The notes under the pieces: generated by a model
The model's input: only the letters and a program-made list of their open reading frames with translations
Databases searched by the model: none
What the model was told of the DNA's origin: nothing
Shown: in pieces, positions 44,138-53,238 of the stretch
Numbering within the stretch: position 1 is the stretch's first letter
How the letters are laid out: every line of letters begins with the position of its first letter
Made by a program: the position numbers and the translations under genes
DNA from: Pseudomonadota bacterium
Lineage (GTDB): Bacteria > Pseudomonadota > Gammaproteobacteria > Steroidobacterales > JBCBZW01
DNA: 64,000 nt
Direction: 5' to 3'
Assembly: GCA_039193195.1 (NCBI GenBank)
Contig: JBCCWS010000010.1
Span: 1 to 64,000, forward strand

Positions 44138-44675
44138 GCTGGTCACCCCTCGAGCGCAGTGCTAGGGCGAGTGGTGCAGTGGTGAGCGTCATCCAAAGGC
44201 CCCAGTAGATCGCGAGCTGAGCGGTGAGCGGGGCGTAGGCAGAGGTGAGCTCCCGCAGCCACGCGAACGCGCCGAAGGCGCCGGCCCCGCCGATTGCCGC
44301 GCCGACGATCAGGCGCAAGCCGCTGACCGGCCATCGCAGCCAGGCGCAGGTGACCCACGCGAACAGTGCCGCCCAAGCGGCAGAGGCGGCGGTGAGGCTC
44401 GCCGCGAAGGGCAAACCGATCAGTACCCCAGCAGAGGCGAGGGGCACGGCCGTCTGAATGGAAAGCAGATTGAGCAGCGCTGCGATGGCTGGAAACGTCA
44501 AGCGGTAGGGTGCGGGCACCGCACCCGTCGCTACCCCTGCGTAGATCGCACCGAGTCCGCCCGCCGCCCACCCATGGCGGAGGAACCGGTCGAGGGGCGT
44601 GGCGGGCGCGAGCTCTACTGTGACCGCGATAGCGACGAGCACCAAGATGATCGCGTAGGTCGCGCAGGCCACCAT
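44121..44675 (-). CDS. hypothetical polytopic membrane protein
   Basis: Not recognised with confidence. 184 residues in about five to six transmembrane segments, rich in alanine, leucine and tryptophan (WAALFAWVTCAWLRWPVSG; IYWGLWMTLTTAPLALAL), with few polar residues between. It lies 38 bp beyond the malonyl-CoA synthetase gene in the opposite orientation sense of YceI, so it could be the second gene of that operon. Confidence 0.55.
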   Translation of the reverse strand: MVACATYAIILVLVAIAVTVELAPATPLDRFLRHGWAAGGLGAIYAGVATGAVPAPYRLTFPAIAALLNLLSIQTAVPLASAGVLIGLPFAASLTAASAAWAALFAWVTCAWLRWPVSGLRLIVGAAIGGAGAFGAFAWLRELTSAYAPLTAQLAIYWGLWMTLTTAPLALALRSRGDQLSPAP

Positions 44676-44713
44676 GAGCCAACGTCCCTGCGGCGTCCCT
44701 GGCCCCGGGGTGC

Positions 44714-46243
44714 TCAGGTTCTTCTGCCCGCGAAGTGATTGGCCAACGTGTCCCGCAAAACTTGCTTACGCACCTTTCCCATCGTGTTACGTGGTAAGGC
44801 GTCGACGATTTCGATGTGGCGAGGTTGCTTGTATCTGGCGAGGCGGTCGCTCAGCACGGTCTTTAGGGCCTGCGGTGTCGGCGGCGCCGCTGGCGCGCTC
44901 GGCACTATCACGGCCACCACCGCTTCGCCTAGATCTTCGTGGGGTACTCCGATCACCGCTGACTCCTGGACGCCCTCGAGCGCGTCCAGACAGGCCTCCA
45001 GCTCGGCCGGGTAGATGTTGTAGCCACCGCTGATGATCAGGTCGCGAGCACGCCCGGCTAGGGTCAAGCGACCGTCTGCGGCGAGTGCGCCCACATCGCC
45101 CGTGCGGAACCAGCCGTCAGCGGTCAACTCGCGGGCGTTCACGTCCGGGCGATTTCGGTAGCCTGCGAACACGCCCGGCCCGCGCACCTCGACCATGCCA
45201 GGGACGTCGCTTGGAAGCGTCTGGCCGGTCTCGTCCGTGATCCGTATACGCACGCCGGGCAGGGCGTAGCCGACGCTGCCTGCCCGGCGCTCGCCGTGCA
45301 GGGGGTTGCTCGCCAGCATGCCCGTTTCGGTCATGCCGTAGCGCTCGAGAATCCGATGGCCCGTGCGTGCCTCGAAGGCGTGAAATAGCTTCGGGGTAAG
45401 TGGTGCTGAGCCGCTGATGAACAGGCGTACCTTGGCGCAATGCGCGCGGGTGAAGCTCTCCATCTTGAGCAGGCGTGCGTAGTAGGTGGGAACGCCCATG
45501 AGCACGGTCGCCTGGGCCAGGGCGTCGCGTACCCTTTCAGCGTCGAAGCTCCTTAGGTAGCGCACGCGAGCGCCCCCCAGTAGGGCACAGTGCAGCGCTA
45601 CGAAGAGCCCGTGGACGTGGAATATGGGCAGGGCGTGGACCAGCTCGTCTCGGTGACTGAAGGACCATGCAGCGACCAGCGCGCGCGCATTGCTCAGCAG
45701 GTTGTCGTGGCTGAGCGGCACGCCCTTGGGGGCACCCGTGGTGCCCGATGTGTAGAGGAGCGCGGCCGTCGCAGCGCCCGCGCAGGGCGCGATGCGGTTG
45801 ACCGGGCTAGCGTCCTGCGCTGCTCGAGCCAGTGTGCCCGACCCGTCCGTTCCGAGGCTGGCCACAAGGCGCAGCGATTCGGTGCTGGCCTGCAACCGCT
45901 CGCCCACGGCTACGCCCTTGGGGTCGCAGACCAGGACTGCCGGTTGGCTGTCGCTGGCGAGGTGGGCGAGCTCGCGAGCCGTGTAGGCAGGGTTGGCCGG
46001 GAGGAACACCACGCCTAAGCGCAGGCAGGCGAGGTACAGGGCCAGGGCGTCGACGGACTTCTCCACCACGGCCATTAGCACCTCGCCCGGTGCTGGCTCG
46101 GCGAGGCGCACCAGGGCTCCAGCCAGGGCCGCCGCGCGATTGTCGATGTCGGCGAAACACAGCGTTGCGTCCTCTGTGGTCAGCAACGTCTCGCCACCAC
46201 GATTTGCCCAGACACTACGGAAGGCACTGAAAAGATTGCTCAT
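44714..46243 (-). CDS. matB: malonyl-CoA synthetase (AMP-forming acyl-CoA ligase)
   Basis: A 509-residue member of the ANL superfamily. The P-loop is LLYTSGTTGAPKGVPLSHDN; later come ERYGMTETGMLASNPL, PADGWFRTGDV-like DGWFRTGDVGALAADG and the catalytic lysine in PRNTMGKVRKQVLRD. The GMTETGM...NPLHGERRAGSVGYALPGV stretch is what MatB-type malonyl-CoA synthetases show. It converts malonate, CoA and ATP to malonyl-CoA in the cytoplasm. Other short-chain acyl-CoA ligases cannot be excluded. Divergent from a YceI gene. Confidence 0.82.
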   Translation of the reverse strand: MSNLFSAFRSVWANRGGETLLTTEDATLCFADIDNRAAALAGALVRLAEPAPGEVLMAVVEKSVDALALYLACLRLGVVFLPANPAYTARELAHLASDSQPAVLVCDPKGVAVGERLQASTESLRLVASLGTDGSGTLARAAQDASPVNRIAPCAGAATAALLYTSGTTGAPKGVPLSHDNLLSNARALVAAWSFSHRDELVHALPIFHVHGLFVALHCALLGGARVRYLRSFDAERVRDALAQATVLMGVPTYYARLLKMESFTRAHCAKVRLFISGSAPLTPKLFHAFEARTGHRILERYGMTETGMLASNPLHGERRAGSVGYALPGVRIRITDETGQTLPSDVPGMVEVRGPGVFAGYRNRPDVNARELTADGWFRTGDVGALAADGRLTLAGRARDLIISGGYNIYPAELEACLDALEGVQESAVIGVPHEDLGEAVVAVIVPSAPAAPPTPQALKTVLSDRLARYKQPRHIEIVDALPRNTMGKVRKQVLRDTLANHFAGRRT

Positions 46244-46426
46244 TTGCTTGTCGCGTTGGGGTGAGTCCAAGGCGCGGAGCGGCTAACGCTTCGCGCGCGC
46301 AGATGCTATCTTGCGAAGCTGGTGAGCGCACGGATCAGCTGGTGACGATCCCGCTCCACTGCATCTTCCGTGGACGCGCGCGCCGCCCCACCCTACACCT
46401 TCATCCGAAATCAGGAGGACCCGACG

Positions 46427-47041
46427 ATGATCAATCCCCGCGCTTCACTGCGTGCGCTTGCCGCCAGTACCGCCCTGTTCTTGTGCGCCAGCAACGGTTT
46501 TGCTCTGGATCTCTCCGCGGTGCCAGCGGGCACCTACGCGGTCGACCCGGCTCACGGCTACATTCACTTCACCTACACGCACCTGGGGTTCTCCAACCCG
46601 ATGTTGCGGGTGGACGATTTCAATGTGGCTCTCGAGCTCGACACGGAGGACTTCACGAACAGTACGCTGCAAGTCACCATCGATGCGGCCAGCATCAACA
46701 GCGGCGTGGAGCGTTTCAACGAGCATCTGCAGGGCGAGGACTTCTTCCAGACGGCCGAGCACCCACAGATCACCTTCGTCGCCAAGCGCATCGAGCAGCA
46801 GCCGACTAGCCCGGCGGCGATCAACGTGGTCGGCGATCTGACGATTAAGGGCATTACCAAGGAAGTGTTGGTCGGCGGGCGGGTGAACAAGGCAGATCTG
46901 CACCCGTTCAACAAGAAGCCGACGGTTGGGGTGTCGCTGCGTGCCGTCGTCAATCGCTCTGACTTCGATTTGGGTAAGTACGCTCCTGCAGTCGCTGATG
47001 CGATGACCGTTATTATCGAGTTGGAGATGCAAAAACAATAA
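46427..47041 (+). CDS. exported YceI-family protein
   Basis: A 204-residue periplasmic protein, third YceI in 5 kb. Signal peptide LAASTALFLCASNGFA, then YAVDPAHGYIHFTYTHLGFSNPMLRV, HLQGEDFFQTAEHPQITFVAK and GDLTIKGITKEVLVGG. AGGAGG is positioned well for the ATG at 46427. This copy follows the classic YceI pattern more closely than the two near cytochrome b561. Monocistronic, with its own terminator. Confidence 0.92.
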   Translation: MINPRASLRALAASTALFLCASNGFALDLSAVPAGTYAVDPAHGYIHFTYTHLGFSNPMLRVDDFNVALELDTEDFTNSTLQVTIDAASINSGVERFNEHLQGEDFFQTAEHPQITFVAKRIEQQPTSPAAINVVGDLTIKGITKEVLVGGRVNKADLHPFNKKPTVGVSLRAVVNRSDFDLGKYAPAVADAMTVIIELEMQKQ

Positions 47042-47053
47042 CTTATGAGCTAA

Positions 47054-47090
47054 CGAGGGGCTTGTGTTGCGGTGCCAACAAAGCCCCTCG
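47054..47090 (+). terminator. terminator hairpin of the yceI gene
   Basis: CGAGGGGCTT (47054-47063) pairs with AAGCCCCTCG (47081-47090), with TGTTG and CAACA extending the stem inside. It starts 13 bp after the yceI stop. It isolates fixL from the upstream gene, though no long U tract follows. Confidence 0.65.
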
Positions 47091-47198
47091 GCGCTGCGTC
47101 CGACCCCCGTCCCACAGCGGAAAATACCTAGGGACGCTAGGCGCGGCGGGGACCGATAATCTGGTGCAACAGCAGAAATAGGACGCGGGGCACTCGCT

Positions 47199-48755
47199 TT
47201 GTCTAGTACGAGTAGCATCCATCCGCCGCCATCGCGCGTAGTGGCCGCTGCGGCGGACGACTTCAAATTCAGGGCATGCCTTGAGGCAGCCGTTGATGCG
47301 ATCGTAGTGATCGACTCGGCTGGCAACATCGAGGAATTCAATCCTGCGGCCACGCGCATGTTTGGCTATAGCCAGGATGAGGTGGCCGGGCGCAACGTGT
47401 CGGTGCTGATGGCAAGCCACGATGCGAGCCGTCACGATGACTACATGAGCAACTACGAGACCACCGGCGAGGCCCGTATCATCGGGACCGGTCGCGAGGT
47501 CAAGGCACGTCGGCGGGACGGACATACGTTCCCCGTGAAACTATCGGTGGGCAAGGCCGTCATGCCCGACGGTACTCGTTACGTCGGCATCATCCACGAC
47601 CTAAGCGAACAGCAAGCTGCTGCGCGTGCGCTAAGGCGTAGCGAAGCTGCCCTGCGCTCGGCGCAGGAGATTGCCCGCATCGGCACCTTCGATGTGGCGC
47701 TGCCAACCCGTGGCGATCAGATTCGCTCTACCCAGCTACTGAAGATCCTAGGCTTACCCGTCTCTCTCGGCGATGGCGTCGCCGAGCTGATGTTCCGTGA
47801 GCTCGTCCACCCCGATGATGTCGATCGCCTAGACAAGGCCCTGAAGGTGGCAGCGGCTGGCCGCCAATACGCAGATATCGAGTACCGCATCGAGCGCCCG
47901 AGCGGCGAGGTGCGCTCGGTGCGGGTGATGGCGACGGTTAGCCCCATGCCAGGCACGCCCAAGGGGCTGCGCCTAACCGGTGCCCTGCACGACATCACGG
48001 ACGCGAGGCGCGCGGAGGAAGAGGCTCGGCAGGCCCGCGAGCGCCTCACTCACGTGGGGCGCCTAAGCACGCTAGGCGAGATGGCCTCGGGGCTCGCCCA
48101 CGAGCTCAACCAGCCACTGACGGCGATCGCTGCGTATTCGCAGGCCGCTAAGCGCATGCCGAGCGTGGATGGTTCGGATCTGGGGCAGGCGTTGGAGAAC
48201 ATCACAGTGCAGGCTTTGCGTGCGGGCGATGTGATCGCGCGCATGCGCGAGATGGTTCGTCACGGCGAGACCAAGCGGGCCGAGACCGACTGCAACCAGC
48301 TGGTGCGTGAGCTAATCACGCTCGCCGAACCGGACGCGCGCGCCGCCGACATCGCCCTGCGACTGAACCTGCTAACCCCCCTGCCACTGGTCAACGTAGA
48401 TCACGTGCAGATTCAGCAGGTGCTGCTAAACCTCGTGCGCAACGCGATCGACGCCATGCCCTGCGCCGCTCCTGGCGCGGAGATCGAGATTCGCACGTGC
48501 TTGACGGAGAGCCGTGACGTGCAGGTGTTGGTCGTCGACGCCGGCTCGGGCCTGCCAGAGGATGCCCTGGAGCAGCTCTGCACGCCGTTCTTTACGACCA
48601 AGCAAGAGGGCACGGGACTGGGCCTGGCGATCTCCCAGTCGATCATTCGCGCCCACGGGGGTGCATTGCGGTTTGCGAACAACATCTCTGGTTGCGGGGC
48701 GACGGTGAGCTTCATCTTGCCGGCCGTCGCGGAAGATGGCGAGAAGGACAAATGA
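47199..48755 (+). CDS. fixL: oxygen-sensor histidine kinase FixL
   Basis: A 518-residue cytoplasmic PAS-PAS-histidine kinase. The first PAS domain (about 25-140) matches the haem PAS of FixL: ASRHDDYM holds His79 at the place of the proximal haem ligand, and RIIGTGR keeps the equivalent of Arg220. The distal Arg206 equivalent is Asn85 and the His214 equivalent is Arg93. The second PAS spans 150-275 without haem marks. Then comes HisKA with phospho-His301 in GLAHELNQPLTAI, and the ATP domain (NLVRNAIDAM; GTGLGLAISQSI). Low O2 should activate it. Its stop overlaps fixJ by 4 bases, and cco genes follow. Confidence 0.88.
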   Translation: MSSTSSIHPPPSRVVAAAADDFKFRACLEAAVDAIVVIDSAGNIEEFNPAATRMFGYSQDEVAGRNVSVLMASHDASRHDDYMSNYETTGEARIIGTGREVKARRRDGHTFPVKLSVGKAVMPDGTRYVGIIHDLSEQQAAARALRRSEAALRSAQEIARIGTFDVALPTRGDQIRSTQLLKILGLPVSLGDGVAELMFRELVHPDDVDRLDKALKVAAAGRQYADIEYRIERPSGEVRSVRVMATVSPMPGTPKGLRLTGALHDITDARRAEEEARQARERLTHVGRLSTLGEMASGLAHELNQPLTAIAAYSQAAKRMPSVDGSDLGQALENITVQALRAGDVIARMREMVRHGETKRAETDCNQLVRELITLAEPDARAADIALRLNLLTPLPLVNVDHVQIQQVLLNLVRNAIDAMPCAAPGAEIEIRTCLTESRDVQVLVVDAGSGLPEDALEQLCTPFFTTKQEGTGLGLAISQSIIRAHGGALRFANNISGCGATVSFILPAVAEDGEKDK

Positions 48756-49396
48756 GTGCGGACATGCGCCAGATAAGTGACGACCAGGAGCTTGTGGACG
48801 GCCCATGTGTCTATGTGGTCGACGACGATGCGCCTGTAAGAGACTCCTTGACTATGCTCATCCGCTCGATGGGCTATCGGGTGAAGGGCTTTGAGAGTGC
48901 GCCACAGTTCCTGGAGGCCTACGACGACGGTCCCGGGTGCCTGGTGCTCGATATTCGAATGCCGCAGATGAGCGGCCTCGACTTACAGGAAGTGTTGGTC
49001 GAGCGGCGGGCTATCCTGCCGATCATCTTCATGACTGGCCATGGCGATGTGCCCATGGCCGTGCAGGCCATGCGCGGCGGCGCGGTCGACTTCCTACAGA
49101 AGCCCCTGCGCGATCAGGATTTGCTCGATCGTATCAACGAGGCTTTGCGCAAGGATGCGGAGAACCGTGAGCTCCTAGCCCAGCACCAGGCGACGGCAGC
49201 GCGTCTAACGCAACTCACGGCCCGAGAGCGCGAGGTGCTCGATCTCGTCGTCGCCGGTAAGGCGAACAAGGTGATCGCCTACGAGCTCGACGTGAGTCAG
49301 CGCACGGTGGAAATCCATCGTGCTCGGGTAATGGAGAAAATGCGGGCAACCTCCTTGGCGCACCTAGTGCGCATGGTAGTGGAAGCGGCCCACTAG
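48752..49396 (+). CDS. fixJ: response regulator FixJ
   Basis: A 214-residue two-domain regulator. The receiver domain has DDD (24-26), phospho-acceptor Asp67 in LVLDIRMP, the TGHGDVP switch and Lys in FLQKPL. The output domain is LuxR-type (LTAREREVLDLVVAGKANKVIAYELDVSQRTVEIHRARVMEKM). It receives phosphate from FixL and activates low-oxygen genes. The ATG overlaps fixL's stop (ATGA); a frame start at 48692 only adds shadow of fixL. Its final 14 bases equal the right end of the MITE-like repeat, including the CTAG that holds the stop. Confidence 0.93.
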   Translation: MSADMRQISDDQELVDGPCVYVVDDDAPVRDSLTMLIRSMGYRVKGFESAPQFLEAYDDGPGCLVLDIRMPQMSGLDLQEVLVERRAILPIIFMTGHGDVPMAVQAMRGGAVDFLQKPLRDQDLLDRINEALRKDAENRELLAQHQATAARLTQLTAREREVLDLVVAGKANKVIAYELDVSQRTVEIHRARVMEKMRATSLAHLVRMVVEAAH

Positions 49397-49508
49397 CGGC
49401 GCCAATCTGCTCACACCGCCCGCGTCTTGCGCGGCTCACGCGGGCCTTCGCGCTCACCTCGATCGGGCTCGCGCCGCACTTCGACTCTTTCCAAGTATCG
49501 TGCCTTAC

Positions 49509-49528
49509 CTACCGAATAGGTAGTTTCC
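49509..49528 (+). promoter_or_regulatory. FixJ-box-like site upstream of ccoN
   Basis: CTACC (49509-49513) and GGTAG (49519-49523) form an inverted repeat that runs into TAGGTAGTTTCC (49517-49528). The latter resembles the FixJ binding element of rhizobial fixK/nifA promoters as I remember it (about TACGTAGTTTCC). It stands 113 bp after fixJ and 130 bp before ccoN, so FixJ could activate the oxidase operon directly. No FNR/ANR box was seen in this gap. Confidence 0.4.
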
Positions 49529-49658
49529 GCTAGCCGTTTTGGGGCTAGTGCTACTGCCAGGTGTCTGCCCCGCAAGTCAGAATCTCTGTCAGTGTTCCCG
49601 GCCCTTTGTCCAGATGGCCCGGGTGCACCACACCACTATTGGCAAGCGGAGCTCACCG

Positions 49659-51086
49659 ATGAGCAGTGCAGTGGATACCTATAATGACCGCGTCGTGCGT
49701 CAGTTCGCGTTGATGACGGTTGCCTGGGGGGTTGTAGGCATGGCGGTGGGTGTCTTCATCGCCGCTCAGATGTACTGGCCTGCCCTGAACTTCGATCTTC
49801 AGTACCTGAGTTTTGGCCGTTTGCGTCCGCTGCACACGAACGCGGTGATTTTCGCCTTCGGCGGTTCGGCACTGTTCGCTACCGCCTACTACGTCGTGCA
49901 GCGCACATGCCACGCGAGGCTGTTCGGCGGCCGCTTGGCGGAGCTTACCTTTTGGGGCTGGCAGGCCGTCATCGTGGCCGCAGCAATCACCCTGCCCTTG
50001 GGCATTACCCAGAGTAAGGAGTACGCCGAGCTCGAATGGCCGATCGACCTGCTGATCGCTTTGGTATGGGTGTGCTTTGCGGTGGTCTTCTTTGGCACGA
50101 TTGCCAAGCGGCGGGTCAAACACATCTACGTGGCCAACTGGTTTTACGGTGCCTTCATCATCACCGTGGCCGTGCTGCACATTTTCAACAACCTCGCCCT
50201 GCCCGTGAGCTGGACCAAGTCCTACGTGATCTACTCGGGCGTGGTCGATGCCATGGTGCAGTGGTGGTATGGCCACAACGCGGTAGGCTTCTTCCTGACC
50301 GCCGGCTTCCTCGGCATGATGTACTACTTCGTTCCTAAGCAAGCCGAGCGGCCGGTGTACTCCTACCGCCTGTCGATCGTGCACTTTTGGGCCCTCATCT
50401 CGATCTACATGTGGGCAGGCCCCCACCATTTGCATTACACCTCGCTGCCGGACTGGGCTCAGTCCTTAGGCATGGTGTTCTCGCTGCTGCTGTTAGCGCC
50501 GTCATGGGGCGGCATGATCAACGGTATCATGACCCTGTCCGGCGCCTGGGAGAAGCTGCGCACGGACCCGATCATCAAGTTCATGATCGTCTCGCTCTCC
50601 TTCTACGGCATGTCCACCTTCGAGGGCCCGATGATGGCCATCAAGACGGTGAACGCGCTCTCACACTACACGGACTGGACCATCGGTCACGTGCACTCCG
50701 GCGCCCTAGGTTGGGTAGCCATGATGACCATCGGTGCGCTCTACCACCTGATTCCTCGCCTGTTCAATCGCACGCAGATGTACAGCCTGAAGGCCATCGA
50801 CGTGCACTTCTGGCTGTCCACGATCGGCGTCGTGCTCTACATCGTCGCCATGTGGATCGCCGGTGTCATGCAGGGCCTGATGTGGCGCGCGGTGGATGAG
50901 AACGGCAACTTGGTCTGGAGCTTCGTCGAATCTCTCAAGGCCACCTATCCGTTCTATGCGCTGCGCCTGCTTGGCGGCGCGCTGTTCTTCGGCGGCATGC
51001 TGATCATGGTCTGGAATGTCTGGATGACGATCCGTGAAGAGAAGCCTGCCCCCGTAATGGTGCAGGCGCCGGCAGGAGCACACTGA
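49659..51086 (+). CDS. ccoN: cbb3-type cytochrome c oxidase subunit I
   Basis: A 475-residue catalytic subunit with 12 predicted transmembrane helices, reducing O2 to water at high affinity and pumping protons. It binds low-spin haem b (His59 in [15 protein letters not shown]) and the haem b3-CuB centre ([48 protein letters not shown]). The ATG at 49659 was chosen because the family begins there; 40 open codons upstream are in the promoter region. First gene of ccoNOQP, with one-base overlap to ccoO. Confidence 0.97.
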   Translation: MSSAVDTYNDRVVRQFALMTVAWGVVGMAVGVFIAAQMYWPALNFDLQYLSFGRLRPLHTNAVIFAFGGSALFATAYYVVQRTCHARLFGGRLAELTFWGWQAVIVAAAITLPLGITQSKEYAELEWPIDLLIALVWVCFAVVFFGTIAKRRVKHIYVANWFYGAFIITVAVLHIFNNLALPVSWTKSYVIYSGVVDAMVQWWYGHNAVGFFLTAGFLGMMYYFVPKQAERPVYSYRLSIVHFWALISIYMWAGPHHLHYTSLPDWAQSLGMVFSLLLLAPSWGGMINGIMTLSGAWEKLRTDPIIKFMIVSLSFYGMSTFEGPMMAIKTVNALSHYTDWTIGHVHSGALGWVAMMTIGALYHLIPRLFNRTQMYSLKAIDVHFWLSTIGVVLYIVAMWIAGVMQGLMWRAVDENGNLVWSFVESLKATYPFYALRLLGGALFFGGMLIMVWNVWMTIREEKPAPVMVQAPAGAH

Positions 51087-51745
51087 TGAGTCACGAAGTA
51101 GTTGAGCGAAACATCCGGGTGATGGCGGTACTCATCGCCCTGGTGATCAGTGCGGGCGGCCTGGTGGAGATCGTGCCCCTGTTCGCCCAGTCGGAGGTGA
51201 CTCAGCCTATCGAAGGGCTGAGGCCTTACAGCCCCGTGCACCTCGCCGGTCGCGATGTCTACGTGCGCGAAGGATGCTACGTTTGCCACTCCCAGCAGGT
51301 GCGCCCCTTCCGTAGCGAGACCGAGCGCTACGGGCCCTACTCGGTAGCCGGTGAGGCAGTGTACGACCATCCCTTCCAGTTCGGCTCCAAGCGAACTGGT
51401 CCGGACCTGGCGCGGGTGGGCGGTCGTTACAGTGATGAGTGGCATCGCGTGCACCTGAACAACCCGCGCGATGTGGTGCCGGAGTCAAACATGCCGGGTT
51501 ACCCCTGGCTAGCGCGCCAGCAGGTGGACGGTGACTTCGTTGCGAGCAAGATGCGCACCCTGCGTACCCTAGGCCATCCCTATAGCGACAAGGAGATCGA
51601 TGGGGCGGCAGCGACCCTCGAGGGCGTGAGCGAGCAGGACGCCCTAGTGGCCTACCTACAGCAGCTCGGCGTGCTCATGCGCCAGCGAGCCCAGGCGCAG
51701 GCGGCGCAACAGGCGGCCACGGCTGGCCTCGGGGAGGTGCACTGA
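51086..51745 (+). CDS. ccoO: cbb3-type cytochrome c oxidase subunit II (monohaem cytochrome c)
   Basis: A 219-residue membrane-anchored cytochrome c. One N-terminal helix (VMAVLIALVISAGGLVEIVPLF) holds it in the inner membrane, with the haem domain in the periplasm. The haem motif is CYVCH at 64-68; the distal Met is probably in PESNMPGYPWL. It relays electrons from CcoP to CcoN. Start and stop overlap ccoN and ccoQ by single bases (TGATG). Confidence 0.97.
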   Translation: MSHEVVERNIRVMAVLIALVISAGGLVEIVPLFAQSEVTQPIEGLRPYSPVHLAGRDVYVREGCYVCHSQQVRPFRSETERYGPYSVAGEAVYDHPFQFGSKRTGPDLARVGGRYSDEWHRVHLNNPRDVVPESNMPGYPWLARQQVDGDFVASKMRTLRTLGHPYSDKEIDGAAATLEGVSEQDALVAYLQQLGVLMRQRAQAQAAQQAATAGLGEVH

Positions 51746-51921
51746 TGGATATCGGCACCCTTCGCGGATTGCTCACTGGGATACTGCTACTGGCATTCGT
51801 AGGTCTGATCGTCTGGCTGGTGTTCTTCACCCGCAAGACGGACTTCGAGCATGCCGCCCGCATGCCCCTAGAGGAAGACCGAAAGGCGCCCGAGTCGGGC
51901 GCCAGGCTAATGGGGAGCTGA
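51745..51921 (+). CDS. ccoQ: cbb3-type cytochrome c oxidase subunit CcoQ
   Basis: A 58-residue single-pass membrane protein with one helix (GLLTGILLLAFVGLIVWLVFF) followed by RKTDFEHAARMPLEED, the usual CcoQ (FixQ) pattern. It stabilises the assembled oxidase. The start overlaps the ccoO stop by one base, and ccoP begins 4 bp after its stop. Too short for many ORF callers. Confidence 0.93.
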   Translation: MDIGTLRGLLTGILLLAFVGLIVWLVFFTRKTDFEHAARMPLEEDRKAPESGARLMGS

Positions 51922-51924
51922 GTC

Positions 51925-52884
51925 ATGTCGACCTTCTGGACCCTGTTTGTCGCTGCGATCACTATCGTCAACGTGCTCGCGTGCTGGTGGCTGATCTGGT
52001 GGACGTCGAAGTCCCGTCCCGACGAGGTGGCCTCTGGAGAGGTCACGGACCACGTGTGGGATGAGAACCTGCGCGAGAAGAACAACCCCATGCCGCGTTG
52101 GTGGCTGAACCTGTTTCACATCACCATCGTCTTCACCCTGGTGTACGTCTTGCTATTCCCTTCCCTCGGCAGCGTCGGTGGTCTGCTCGGCTGGAGCTCT
52201 GACGGGCAATGGGAAGCGGAGATTCAGGCCGCTGAAGGGCGTTACGGGCCGATCTACGCCCAGTACGCCGGGGTTGATGTCGCCACGTTGGCTAGTGATG
52301 AGAAAGCGCTAAAGCTGGGCGAGGCCGTGTTCATCAACAACTGCACCACCTGTCATGGCTCAGACGGTCGTGGGGCACGTGGCTTCCCTAACCTGGCCGA
52401 TGCGGATTGGCAGTGGGGGGGTGATCCGGAGACGATCTTGCAGACCATCAGCCATGGCCGCAGTGCCGCCATGCCAGCGTTGGGGGCGGCACTTGGCGAG
52501 GACGGCGTGGCTGAAGTGGTCGAGTACGTGAGGAGTCTGAGCGGCTTGGATCACGAGGGGACGATGGCAGTCGCCGGCAAGTCGCGCTTCGACATGATGT
52601 GCGCGGCGTGTCACGGTGCAAAGGCAGAGGGCAACCCGCTGTTCGGCGCGCCCAATCTCAGCGACCAGACTTGGCTCTACGGCAGCTCGCGCGGCGTACT
52701 TACGCAGACGATCACCAACGGTCGTAACGGCATGATGCCGGCCCACACTCCGCTGATCGGCGAGGATCGGGTACGCCTCGTGGCCGCTTACGTCTACCAG
52801 CTCGGCAAGGCGGGTGAGCTGAGTGCCGCCGTAGGCCAGGCGCAAGCAACCCAATCGGTCTACGCAGGCCATGGTGCGCAGTGA
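51925..52884 (+). CDS. ccoP: cbb3-type cytochrome c oxidase subunit III (dihaem cytochrome c)
   Basis: A 319-residue subunit with two N-terminal membrane helices and a cytoplasmic link (VWDENLREKNNPMPRWW) typical of CcoP. Two haem c motifs follow: CTTCH at 140-144 and CAACH at 226-230, each with a downstream Met candidate (SAAMPALG; GMMPAHTPL). It takes electrons from soluble cytochromes into the oxidase. The tail beyond LVAAYVYQLG is short and not conserved. Confidence 0.97.
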   Translation: MSTFWTLFVAAITIVNVLACWWLIWWTSKSRPDEVASGEVTDHVWDENLREKNNPMPRWWLNLFHITIVFTLVYVLLFPSLGSVGGLLGWSSDGQWEAEIQAAEGRYGPIYAQYAGVDVATLASDEKALKLGEAVFINNCTTCHGSDGRGARGFPNLADADWQWGGDPETILQTISHGRSAAMPALGAALGEDGVAEVVEYVRSLSGLDHEGTMAVAGKSRFDMMCAACHGAKAEGNPLFGAPNLSDQTWLYGSSRGVLTQTITNGRNGMMPAHTPLIGEDRVRLVAAYVYQLGKAGELSAAVGQAQATQSVYAGHGAQ

Positions 52885-53227
52885 GCGATTGGCGTCTGGC
52901 GGCGCCCCCCCCTCCCAGCTGCCAGGCGCTCTTCGCCCCACTCGTCCGCCGCGTATGACCCGAGCAATGGCGGACGTGGCTGCGGTGGGCTGGGCGAGCT
53001 TCCTTGCCGCGTGTGCCGCGTCCTTGCTCGCCTTTGCGATCGTCGATCCCGGGCGTCTCGCCAACGCCAGTGAGCTGATTGATCACATCGATCGTGCGAC
53101 CGGCTACGGCGTCGGGTTCTTGTTCTTTTGGGGCGTCGGCATCGTGGCCGGCGGATTAAGCGTGCTGCTGATTCGCAGTTCTCGACGTGATGCGCGGGAA
53201 CAAGCGACCGGGCGAGTCCCAGACTGA
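52871..53227 (+). CDS. small membrane protein in the cco cluster
   Basis: Not recognised. Two transmembrane segments (WASFLAACAASLLAFAIV; GYGVGFLFFWGVGIVAGGLSVLLI). ATG at 52871 overlaps ccoP by 14 bases and gives 118 residues; ATG at 52955 gives 90 and starts right before the first helix, which may be the true start. It sits between ccoP and ccoG, where standard clusters have no gene, and could assist oxidase assembly. Confidence 0.6.
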   Translation: MVRSERLASGGAPPSQLPGALRPTRPPRMTRAMADVAAVGWASFLAACAASLLAFAIVDPGRLANASELIDHIDRATGYGVGFLFFWGVGIVAGGLSVLLIRSSRRDAREQATGRVPD

Positions 53228-53238
53228 GGCATCCCCAG

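Noticed and set aside
48692-48751. 20-codon upstream extension of fixJ
   Set aside because: It lies inside the fixL coding region; the ATG at 48752 overlaps the fixL stop as ATGA and begins the receiver domain properly.
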